Assembly (NCBI GenBank): GCA_025800205.1
Contig: JAOXSD010000113.1
Coordinates: forward strand, 1-64,000
Length of the DNA: 64,000 nt
DNA from: Silicimonas sp.
GTDB lineage: Bacteria; Pseudomonadota; Alphaproteobacteria; Rhodobacterales; Rhodobacteraceae
Direction of reading: 5' to 3'
The notes beneath the pieces were generated by a model. That model did no database searches and was not told the origin of the DNA. It was given only the letters and a program-made list of their open reading frames with translations. The first letter of the stretch is position 1, and every line of letters starts with the position of its first letter. This document shows, piece after piece, positions 1 to 8,311 of the stretch. Both the position numbers and the translations under genes were made by a program.

Positions 1-373
1 CGGCCATTCCAACGGGGCAGAACAGATCGCCGCCCGCGCCCGCGATGCGGGCATGGAAATCACCTATGAAGGCATCCGCCTGACGCCTTCGGAAATCGTC
101 ACGGCGGCGAAAGAAAGCAACGCCCATGTGGTCGGCCTGTCGATCCTTTCGGGCTCGCACCTGCCGCTTGTCGAAGAGACGCTCACCGAAATGCGCGAAG
201 CAGGCCTGTCCGAAACGCCCCTCGTCGTCGGCGGCATCATCCCCGACGATGACGCCAAACGCCTGCTGGCCATGGGCGTCGCCCGGGTCTACACGCCCAA
301 GGATTTCGAACTGAACCGCATCATGTTCGACGTGGTGGCACTGGCGGGCGGCGAGGCGGTCGCGGCCGAATAA
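1..373 (+). CDS. ecm: Ethylmalonyl-CoA mutase, C-terminal B12-binding domain (5'-truncated by window edge)
   Basis: Frame open from nt 2: GHSNGAEQIAARARDAGMEITYEGIRLTPSEIVTAAKESNAHVVGLSILSGSHLPLVEE...; cobalamin-binding domain of the methylmalonyl/ethylmalonyl-CoA mutase family. Confidence 0.8.
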   Translation, partial: GHSNGAEQIAARARDAGMEITYEGIRLTPSEIVTAAKESNAHVVGLSILSGSHLPLVEETLTEMREAGLSETPLVVGGIIPDDDAKRLLAMGVARVYTPKDFELNRIMFDVVALAGGEAVAAE

Positions 374-426
374 CCGCCAAACTTCCCCTACGTCAATTTA
401 TCGCCTATCCTGCCGGATGGGGGGAC

Positions 427-1689
427 ATGATGGGGAAGACCTTCGACGCCGGGGATCTGAGCGATCTGATCGGGGTGGTCTATGAGGCCGCGCTGGAAAA
501 CAACCAGTGGCAAAGCCTGATCACCCGCGTCACCGACATGTTTCCCGGCTTCTTCGGCTGGACCAGCTCGTTTCACGATGAATACTGGCTCGGCATGTAT
601 ACCGCCGACGGGTTCAACGACCTCCTGTTGGAACGCTGGGATACCGAGCGCGGCGACGAGGATCAGGTGTTCACGGAAATGCCCGATGAGCTCAACGACA
701 TGCGCCGGGTCCAGCGCACCCGTCAGATGCCCACGCTGGGTGGCATCCTGAAATCGCGCGAGGTTTTCACCGACGCCGAACTCCAGTCCTTCAACTTCTA
801 TCAGCAGAAGATGAAGCCAATGGGCATCGGCCATTGGCTCGGCCTCGCCTTTGCCGTCTCCGGGCCCCGTTATGCCACCATCGCCTTTGCCGAAATCGAC
901 TCGATGCCGGTGGAAAAGGATTACGAGGGGCTGCACGATCTTCTCACCCTCCTATCGCCCCATATCGTCCGCGCCACCCGTCTTGCCCGCGCGCTTCACC
1001 TCGCCAAACAAAGTGCGGATGCCTTCCAGGGCTTTCTCGACGTGGTCGCGGTCCCGCTGGTGGTCTGTGATGGCGACGGGCTGGTGCAGTTCGGCAATGC
1101 GGCAGGCCAGCGGCTGATCGCCCGGGGCTCTGCGCTGAAGCAAAGCGCGCGCGGTCGCATCAGCCTGGCCGACCCCCATGACACCGACCGGCTGTTCCAG
1201 TGTTTCCGCAGCATCGAAGACAGCCAGACGCCAACCGGCCTGCGCATCGAAGATGAGATGGGCCCCCTGTCGCTCTGCATCGCGCCCTTCCATCCTCGCA
1301 TGTCACCCGAGGCCCAGGCGGACCGGCACATCTTTGAGAACCGCACGCTCTATGCGATCTTTGCGGGCACCGAGGGCGAAGCGCGGGTGAACCCGGGCCT
1401 GTTGCAGGATGTCTTCGGCCTGACCCCGCGCGAAGCGCAGGTCTGTTCCCTGATCGTCGCGGGCAAGACACCAGCCGAAATCGCACGCAGCGACGGGCTG
1501 GCCGAAAAAACCGTCCGCAATCAGGTGCAATCCGTGCTGGAAAAAGTGGGCGTGAACGCGACCGGGGCCCTGAGCGAGGCCCTGTCGGTGTTCCGGATCG
1601 TCGGGGCCATATCCGACCCCGACGACCCGGCGCTCTTCACGCCCGAGGCGGGCCTGTTCAGCCACCGCTTGCGCGAGCCGAACAGGTAA
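427..1689 (+). CDS. LuxR-family transcriptional regulator (C-terminal HTH, uncharacterised N-terminal region)
   Basis: 420 aa; C-term LTPREAQVCSLIVAGKTPAEIARSDGLAEKTVRNQVQSVLEKVGV is a LuxR/GerE HTH. Confidence 0.8.
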   Translation: MMGKTFDAGDLSDLIGVVYEAALENNQWQSLITRVTDMFPGFFGWTSSFHDEYWLGMYTADGFNDLLLERWDTERGDEDQVFTEMPDELNDMRRVQRTRQMPTLGGILKSREVFTDAELQSFNFYQQKMKPMGIGHWLGLAFAVSGPRYATIAFAEIDSMPVEKDYEGLHDLLTLLSPHIVRATRLARALHLAKQSADAFQGFLDVVAVPLVVCDGDGLVQFGNAAGQRLIARGSALKQSARGRISLADPHDTDRLFQCFRSIEDSQTPTGLRIEDEMGPLSLCIAPFHPRMSPEAQADRHIFENRTLYAIFAGTEGEARVNPGLLQDVFGLTPREAQVCSLIVAGKTPAEIARSDGLAEKTVRNQVQSVLEKVGVNATGALSEALSVFRIVGAISDPDDPALFTPEAGLFSHRLREPNR

Positions 1690-1694
1690 CGGCC

Positions 1695-1973
1695 TCAGAC
1701 CATGATCCGGCCGCGTTCGTATTCCACCGAGCTGGGCATGCCCGCCAGATGGGTGATGATCGAATTCCAGATCCCCAAAGCCTGGGCCTGACCGGCGGCG
1801 GCCATCTCGGCGGTCTCATAGTTCGCCACCACGACCCCCTTGCCATCGCCGCTCCAGACCACCTGCATCCGGACCATGCCGGGGATCTCCTTGATCTTGA
1901 CGGCGATCCCATCGAGCTCGGCTTCGATGGCCGCAATGTCGGTGGCCTCGAAAGCCGTCACACGGGTGTGCAT
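1695..1973 (-). CDS. Small conserved hypothetical protein (possible ABM-like fold)
   Basis: ORF MHTRVTAFEATDIAAIEAELDG...; start codon overlaps the stop of the upstream gene (TGATG). Confidence 0.6.
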   Translation of the reverse strand: MHTRVTAFEATDIAAIEAELDGIAVKIKEIPGMVRMQVVWSGDGKGVVVANYETAEMAAAGQAQALGIWNSIITHLAGMPSSVEYERGRIMV

Positions 1974-2443
1974 CAGTTCATCGTCAGCGAGCCGAGCACG
2001 TCGAGCTTGCTGTCCCCGTTTTCCGGATTGGTGAGCGAGGTGAAGGTGCCGCCGCCGCTGGCGCCCGCGAACTTTCCGGTGCCGCCCGACACATACCAGG
2101 TGCCCGCAGTGGCCCGCTCGGGCGTCATGCCGACTACATTCCAGGGGCCGAACCAGCTGTCGCCGTCGCCATCGGTCCAGATGCACATGCCATTGCCCTG
2201 GGCGCCCGCCCCCATGGTCACCTGCATCGCCCCCATGCAATTGCCCGTCATTCCGGCCACCGGCGTGCCATTGTCGGGCATGGTGAATTTTGAATTCAGG
2301 TCAATGTACATATGGCTGTCACCCAGCGGAATATACTGGTTCTCGGCCTTGCCCACGGTCGCCCCCGACACATCGTAGGACATGCCTTCCGCGTGCAAGA
2401 CACCGGCGCCGGCAAACAGAGCCATCAAAGCAAACGTCTTCAT
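1973..2443 (-). CDS. Secreted hypothetical protein with N-terminal signal peptide
   Basis: 156 aa; MKTFALMALFAGAGVLHAEG signal-like N-terminus; Gly-rich beta-type sequence. Confidence 0.6.
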   Translation of the reverse strand: MKTFALMALFAGAGVLHAEGMSYDVSGATVGKAENQYIPLGDSHMYIDLNSKFTMPDNGTPVAGMTGNCMGAMQVTMGAGAQGNGMCIWTDGDGDSWFGPWNVVGMTPERATAGTWYVSGGTGKFAGASGGGTFTSLTNPENGDSKLDVLGSLTMN

Positions 2444-2567
2444 TCCTTAAACTCCCAATTGCATGGTCAATCGATGCCGTTCCTCCCGCGCATCGAAGAC
2501 GGGTGAAATGACGTTAGGGAGGGATGGGCGGGGGCACATGGGCAAAATTGCCCAAAACGCCCCGGGC

Positions 2568-4940
2568 TCAGAACAGGAAATCACCTGCATCGAGCAGGCC
2601 GCTATCAACCCCCACAAGGGTGATCTGATCGCCCCCGCCTGCGGTCAGGGTGATCACGCTGTTGGCGCCGTCGGCCGTGATCACCAGATCGGACAGCCCC
2701 GTGACAGATGCCATCAGGGTGAAGTCGAGCAGATCCATCCCGTCGGCGAAGTCGTTCACCCGGTCTCGGCCGAACCCCGCCTCGAAGATGAAACGATCCG
2801 CGCCGCCTTCGCCCTTGAGGAAATCATCCCCGGTGCCGCCGCGCAGACTGTCCGCGCCAGCGCCGCCGATCAGCGCATCATTGCCCGCATTCCCCAGCAT
2901 CAGGTCATCGCCCGAGGCGGCGAAGAACGTGTCATTGCCGGCGCCGCCGATCATGCTGTCATCGCCGCCCCGCGTGTCAAAGACCAGATCGGTGCTCAGC
3001 CCGGTGGCATCGACCACATCATCGCCGAGATAGCCATTGACCCGCTCGACCCCGACCCAGGCGCCCACTGCGATGGAGAGGCCCGCCGCCTGGTTGATCA
3101 CCGCCGTGTCATAGCCGCTGCCGCCGTCGCTGACCACGTCGCCCACCTGTTCAATGAGGAGGATGTCATCGCCATCGCCGCCGAAATAGGTGTCATTGCC
3201 GCCATCGCCGCGCAGCCGGTCGGCGCCGCCACCGCCGATCAGCCGGTCATTGCCAGTGCCACCGCCCAGCGTATCAGCCCCCGCCGTGCCGGTCATCACA
3301 TCATCGCCGCCCTCGCCCAGCAGGATCAGCCCCGGATCGGCGCTGGCGGCATTGAGGGAATCGTTGCCATTGCCGGCAATCACCCGCTCGACCCCCGACC
3401 ACCCAGCGAGGTTGATCGCCGTGCTGCCTGCGCCAAGGGCGATATAGGCCTCGTCATAGCCCGCGCCTCCGGTATCGGTGACCAGATCGCCTTCGGCAAT
3501 CGTATAGCGGTCCGACCCCTCGCCGCCATCCATGGAATCCGCGCCCGCATCGCCGATGATCGTGTCGCTGCCCGCCCCGCCCAGGAGCGTGTCATCGCCC
3601 GCATCGCCCACCAGCACGTCATGCCCCGCGCCCGCGCTCACGTGATCATCGCCGGAGGCGGCGAAAAACGTATCCGCACCGGAGCCGCCGATCATCGTGT
3701 CATTGCCGCCCCGCGTGTCAAAGACAAGCGCGGTGGTCAGACCGGTCGCATCGATGACATCATCGCCGGTGAAGCCGTTGACCCGCTCGACCCCAACCCA
3801 AGCGCCCACGGCAATCGAAAGGCCCGCCGCCTGGTTGATGATCGCCGTGTCATAGCCGCTGCCGCCGTCGGTCACCACGTCGCCCACCTGTTCGATCAGA
3901 AAGGTGTCGTTGCCCGCGCCGCCCTGATAGCTGTCATTGCCGCCATCACCGCGCATCCGGTCCGCGCCGCCGCCGCCGTTGAGTTGATCGGCGCCGGAGC
4001 CGCCCGAGATCGTGTCTGCGCCCGCCGTGCCGATCAGCACATCATCGCCGCCCTGGCCCCAAAGCACAGCACCAGCCGCACCCCCCGAAGCATCGAGCGT
4101 GTCGTCGCCCTCCCCCGCAATGATCCGCTCCAGCCCCGACCACCCGGCCAGATCGATGGCGGTGCTGCCCGCGCCAAGCGCCATATAGGCCTCGTCAAAC
4201 CCGCTGGCACCGGTGTCGGTGACCAGATCGCCGGTGCCGATCGTGTAGCGGTCGCCGGCATCGCCGCCATCCATGGAATCCGCGCCCGCATCGCCGATCA
4301 GCGTGTCATTTCCCGCCCCTCCCAGAAGCGTGTCATCGCCACTGGCCCCGACCAGCGTGTCGCGCCCGCCACCTGCGATCAGCAGGTCGTCGTTTTCATG
4401 GCCAAAAAGCCGGTCGTCGCCCGCCCCGCCATCAAGCGTGTCATTGCCCCAGCCGCCCAGAAGCGTGTCCTGGCCTGCGCCGCTGCTGACATTGTCCGCA
4501 CCCGATTCCGCGGCGATGGAATCATTGCCCGCCGCCGTGACGAAGATGTTGGCAGCCCCATTGCCCAGGGCGGTGACATCGAAATCGCCCAGAAGCGTGT
4601 AATTCTCGATCCGGGCCAGACTGTCGACACCGCTGGCGCCGCTGTTCAGAAAATGACTGCCAGCGGTCAGATCGACGGTCACGGTCAGGGACCCGCCCGG
4701 CTCCGCGCGCAGATCCTCGACCAGCGTGTCGCTGCCGTTGCCGCCGTCGAGATCGTCACTGCCATCGGAACTGCCCGAGGCCAGCCAGAACGTGTCATCC
4801 CCATCGTCGCCCAGGGCCGTGTCATTGCCGGCCCCGTCGAAAATCACATCCGCCCCGGGGCCCGCCGCGATCAGATCATCCCCGATTCCCGCAAAGATCG
4901 TGTCGTTGCCATTGCCACCGGTAAAGGTATCGTTACTCAT
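2568..4940 (-). CDS. RTX-type calcium-binding repeat protein (hemolysin-type repeats)
   Basis: 790 aa; many GGxGxDxL/GNDTL nonapeptide repeats; C-terminal FIFEAGFGRDRVNDFADGMDLLDF typical of type I secreted proteins. Confidence 0.88.
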   Translation of the reverse strand: MSNDTFTGGNGNDTIFAGIGDDLIAAGPGADVIFDGAGNDTALGDDGDDTFWLASGSSDGSDDLDGGNGSDTLVEDLRAEPGGSLTVTVDLTAGSHFLNSGASGVDSLARIENYTLLGDFDVTALGNGAANIFVTAAGNDSIAAESGADNVSSGAGQDTLLGGWGNDTLDGGAGDDRLFGHENDDLLIAGGGRDTLVGASGDDTLLGGAGNDTLIGDAGADSMDGGDAGDRYTIGTGDLVTDTGASGFDEAYMALGAGSTAIDLAGWSGLERIIAGEGDDTLDASGGAAGAVLWGQGGDDVLIGTAGADTISGGSGADQLNGGGGADRMRGDGGNDSYQGGAGNDTFLIEQVGDVVTDGGSGYDTAIINQAAGLSIAVGAWVGVERVNGFTGDDVIDATGLTTALVFDTRGGNDTMIGGSGADTFFAASGDDHVSAGAGHDVLVGDAGDDTLLGGAGSDTIIGDAGADSMDGGEGSDRYTIAEGDLVTDTGGAGYDEAYIALGAGSTAINLAGWSGVERVIAGNGNDSLNAASADPGLILLGEGGDDVMTGTAGADTLGGGTGNDRLIGGGGADRLRGDGGNDTYFGGDGDDILLIEQVGDVVSDGGSGYDTAVINQAAGLSIAVGAWVGVERVNGYLGDDVVDATGLSTDLVFDTRGGDDSMIGGAGNDTFFAASGDDLMLGNAGNDALIGGAGADSLRGGTGDDFLKGEGGADRFIFEAGFGRDRVNDFADGMDLLDFTLMASVTGLSDLVITADGANSVITLTAGGGDQITLVGVDSGLLDAGDFLF
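2906..4387 (-). repeat. Tandem duplication inside the RTX gene, 741-bp (247-aa) period
   Basis: Matching anchors 741 bp apart: cgcgtgtcaa at 2971 and 3712; ccatggaatcc at 3530 and 4271. Both copies carry DGGSGYDTAxINQAAGLSIAVGAWVGVERVNG. Outer boundaries approximate. Confidence 0.8.
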
Positions 4941-5091
4941 CGCCGTCCCTCACATAGCCCGGGCGGGACTGTTGCAAATAGGTTTTAAGGCCGGGTTAAG
5001 CGGCGCCGGGCCAGCAGCGTTAACGCTTTCTTATGCTTGGCGGATTACCCAAGGGCCCTGCCGATCGTCGGATTTGTGCAAGGTGCCCGTC

Positions 5092-5937
5092 ATGTTGACT
5101 GCCTGGGTTCAGGACCAGCCACCGGCCGAAGACCTGCCCCGCATGCACGGGGAATACGCCCTGCGCGGCGACACCCATCACCGGCAGGGCTTTCTTGAGG
5201 TGTTCGGCCATCCGCTGATCGTGGATCCGGATCTGCGCTTTGACCGCGATCTGATCATTCTGGCCTTCTCCAACCGCTCCGGCTCCAACCATCTGGCCGA
5301 GATGATCAGCGGCGGGCCGCAGATCTACGGGTTCCGCGAGGACCTGAACCGCGAACAGGTGAGTTTCCGTGCAAGAACCCACGGGGTAGCGACGTTGAGC
5401 GAGGATCTGCGCTTCATCGAACAGCATCAGGCCAAGCCCGGCGCCGCGTTCGGGATCAAGGCGTCTGCCGAACAGATCCGGCTGATCTACCAGACCGGGA
5501 TGCAGCGCTGTTTTCGCCGCTGCCGGATCATCCGTTCGCGGCGACGGGACCGGATCGCCCAGGCGGTTTCGCTGTTCGTGGCCCAGCGCACCCGGCAATG
5601 GAGTTCGCAGATGCAGGCCCGGGACGCCTGTCTCGACTATGATCTGCCCGCGCTCCGGCGGCGGCTGGACAGCATTCAGAACATGGAAAGCGCGCTGGAT
5701 CTGGTGTTGAGCACGCTCGATCAACCGGTCTGCGACATCTATTACGAGGATCTTTGCGACACGCCCGCCGCGGTGCTGGCGGAGCTTTCGGGCTTTCTGG
5801 GTTTTCCGCTGGAACGGCCGAAAGACCGGCCCCGGCTGCAAAAGCAAAGCTCCCCCGAAAAGACCGCATTGGTGGCGCGGTTTCGGGCGGAACTGGCGCA
5901 AGGCTGGGGGCTCGCCCCCGGCGCCACGCCCGGCTAG
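5092..5937 (+). CDS. Stf0-type sulfotransferase
   Basis: 281 aa from ATG 5092; LIILAFSNRSGSNHLAEMISGGPQIYGFREDLN resembles the sulfotransferase PAPS-binding segment. Confidence 0.7.
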   Translation: MLTAWVQDQPPAEDLPRMHGEYALRGDTHHRQGFLEVFGHPLIVDPDLRFDRDLIILAFSNRSGSNHLAEMISGGPQIYGFREDLNREQVSFRARTHGVATLSEDLRFIEQHQAKPGAAFGIKASAEQIRLIYQTGMQRCFRRCRIIRSRRRDRIAQAVSLFVAQRTRQWSSQMQARDACLDYDLPALRRRLDSIQNMESALDLVLSTLDQPVCDIYYEDLCDTPAAVLAELSGFLGFPLERPKDRPRLQKQSSPEKTALVARFRAELAQGWGLAPGATPG

Positions 5938-7208
5938 GCCCGCAGCGCCTCCACCGCCGCCTGCACGCCCGCGCGGGTCAGGTTCAGATCCGCTTCGGTG
6001 ATCGCGAGCGAAGGATAAAGTTTGCCGGGGGATTTGAAAATGCCATGGGCGCGCAGGGCGGCATTGTAGGTCGCGTTGCGCGCAGGGTCGTCATGGCGGG
6101 CGGAGCGGTAGTCCCGGCAGGGCGCATCGGTGAACCAGATATCGAACAGGGTGGCATCGCCGCAGATCTGATGGGGGATGCCGGCCGCGTGCAACGCCTC
6201 CGTCTGCATCTTCTGCACCCTCCCGCCAATGTCGCGCAGCCGCTCATAGGCGCCGTCGCGGCGCAGCACCTCCATGGTCTTGAGCCCCGCAGCCGCAGCC
6301 ACCGGATTGCCCGACAGCGTGCCCAGTTGCATCAGCCATTTGTCGGCACCGACGATGGCCTTGTCGAAATGCGCCATGATGTCCGCGCGCGCGCCCAGGG
6401 CCGCCAGAGGGAAACCGCCGCCGATGATCTTGCCCAGGGTGCAGATGTCGGGGATGACGCCATAGCGTTCCTGGGCGCCGCCATAGGCAAGGCGGAAGCC
6501 GGTGACAATCTCGTCGAAAATCAGCAGGACGTGGTGCTTGTCGCAAAGATCGCGCAGCCCCTGCAGGTAGCCCGGTTCGGCGGGGATGATCCGCTGCAAA
6601 GGCTCGGCGACGATGGCGGCAATGTCGTCATGTTCCTGGAGCAGCGCCTCGACGGCGGCAAGATCGTTGAAGGGCGCGATCAGCATCTGCTCGGCAACGC
6701 TTTGGGGGATACCGGCGGAATCGGGCACCGCCTGAGGGAAATTCACGCGGGCCTCGGGCGCGAGACTCATCTGCGCCTCCGCACTCATCCCGTGGTAGCC
6801 GCCTTCGAATTTCAGGATCTTGTCGCGCCCCGTATAGGCGCGGGCCAGGCGGATCGCATACATGTCGGCCTCACCGCCGGAGGCCACGAACCGCACCTGC
6901 TCGCAACAGGGCACCGCTTCGACAATGGCTTCGGCCAGTTCTATCCCTTTGGAATTGTTTGCGAAAAATGTCATGCCCTTGGGCAGTTGCTCAAGCACGG
7001 CCTCCATCACCTCCGGGTGACCGTGACCGAGCAGCATGGGGCCCGAGCCGATCAGGTAGTCGACATATTCGCGCCCATCCTCGTCCCAGACACGGGAGCC
7101 TTCGCCGCTGGCGATCACAATGCCGGGGTCGAAATTGCCGAAACCGGCGGCGGGCAGGACAGCGCGGGCGCGGGCGATCCATTCGGATTGGGAGGTGAGT
7201 TTCTGCAT
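5934..7208 (-). CDS. Class-III PLP-dependent aminotransferase (glutamate-1-semialdehyde aminomutase-like)
   Basis: 424 aa; VDYLIGSGPMLLGHGHPEVMEAV..., LIFDEIVTGFRLAYGGAQERYGVIPDICTLGKIIGGGFPLAA. Confidence 0.82.
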   Translation of the reverse strand: MQKLTSQSEWIARARAVLPAAGFGNFDPGIVIASGEGSRVWDEDGREYVDYLIGSGPMLLGHGHPEVMEAVLEQLPKGMTFFANNSKGIELAEAIVEAVPCCEQVRFVASGGEADMYAIRLARAYTGRDKILKFEGGYHGMSAEAQMSLAPEARVNFPQAVPDSAGIPQSVAEQMLIAPFNDLAAVEALLQEHDDIAAIVAEPLQRIIPAEPGYLQGLRDLCDKHHVLLIFDEIVTGFRLAYGGAQERYGVIPDICTLGKIIGGGFPLAALGARADIMAHFDKAIVGADKWLMQLGTLSGNPVAAAAGLKTMEVLRRDGAYERLRDIGGRVQKMQTEALHAAGIPHQICGDATLFDIWFTDAPCRDYRSARHDDPARNATYNAALRAHGIFKSPGKLYPSLAITEADLNLTRAGVQAAVEALRA

Positions 7209-8311
7209 CAGGAGAGCTCCAGGATGGGGGCGCCGAGCACCTGCGGATCGGGCGTGACACCAAGGCCGGGGCCCTCGGGCGGGGCGATGCGACCATTGCT
7301 GCGCGTGGGTGCGTCGGGGCAGATCCGGGGGCCGACATAGGCGGAGAGATCGCAGGTGTTGAGGAGATGGGCCGCGGGCGTCGCGGCGGCGAAATGGAGC
7401 GCGGCAGCGGTGACGATATCGGAACCCCAGGTGCATTCGGCGCAGATTTCCGCGCCCAGATGGACGCTGAGATCGCGGGCACGGCGCATCGCTGAAATCC
7501 CGCCGAATTTCGACAGCTTCAGCGCCACCGCATCGAGACAGCCGAGGGCATGGGCGCGCAGGAGCGTGGCCATGTCTTGGGCATTCTCGTCGATCTTCAT
7601 CGGCAGGCCAGTGGCCGCGCGCACGGCGGCGCAATCTTCGAGCGTGGCGCAGGGCTGTTCGAGCATCACGTCGAGATGGGCAACCGCGCGGCCCGTGCGG
7701 GTGGCCTGCAAGCGGGTCGCGCCGCAATTCCAGTCGCCATAGACCAAGGGGCCCGGCCCGACCGCCTCACGCACCTTGATCAGCCGTTCGGCGTCCATCG
7801 CCCAATCGGCCTCGGTGCCGAGTTTGACCTGGAACTGGCGAATGCCGCTTTCATGCGCCTCGCGGGCAATGCGGGCCATCTCGTCCGGAGCGATACAGGT
7901 GATGGAATGGTAGAGCGGCAGGTCAGCCTGCCTCCGCCCACCGAGAAGGGTGTGGAGCGGTTGGTTCACCGCACGGCCGAAGAGATCCCAGAGGGCCATG
8001 TCGATGAGCGATTTGGCGTAGGCATGGCCGGGCAGATGAGCCTCGATCCGGTCGATCAGCGCCTCCACCCCCAGGGGCTCGGCGCCCATGAGGACGGGCG
8101 CACATTCGGTCACGGCAGCGGGCACGCCCCCGGCATAGGCGGGCAGGTAATGGGGGATCGGACAAACCTCGCCCCAGCCCGCGAGCCCCGTGTCACTGTC
8201 GATCCGCAGGATGTGGCTGGTGACCGTGGCGCAGGTCTTGCCCTCGGCCATGTAGTAGGTCTCAAAGCTGGTCAGTTCGACGGACCAGAGGGTGAGGGCG
8301 GTGATTTTCAT
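7208..8311 (-). CDS. Mandelate racemase/muconate lactonizing enzyme family protein (hydroxyproline-betaine epimerase or hydroxyproline dehydratase type)
   Basis: 367 aa; SLIDMALWDLFGRAVNQPLHTLLGG, FQVKLG, VYGDWNC, ALKLSKFGGI are enolase-superfamily motifs. Confidence 0.8.
   Translation of the reverse strand: MKITALTLWSVELTSFETYYMAEGKTCATVTSHILRIDSDTGLAGWGEVCPIPHYLPAYAGGVPAAVTECAPVLMGAEPLGVEALIDRIEAHLPGHAYAKSLIDMALWDLFGRAVNQPLHTLLGGRRQADLPLYHSITCIAPDEMARIAREAHESGIRQFQVKLGTEADWAMDAERLIKVREAVGPGPLVYGDWNCGATRLQATRTGRAVAHLDVMLEQPCATLEDCAAVRAATGLPMKIDENAQDMATLLRAHALGCLDAVALKLSKFGGISAMRRARDLSVHLGAEICAECTWGSDIVTAAALHFAAATPAAHLLNTCDLSAYVGPRICPDAPTRSNGRIAPPEGPGLGVTPDPQVLGAPILELS

Noticed and set aside
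2463-4988. 841-aa plus-strand ORF opposite the RTX gene
   Set aside because: Mirror of a high-GC, repetitive coding strand; biased composition, no recognisable domain, and the minus-strand RTX reading is unambiguous
4726-5091. N-terminal extension of the sulfotransferase ORF (track ORF 4726..5937)
   Set aside because: Overlaps the start of the RTX gene in antisense and is low-complexity; ATG 5092 is a better start
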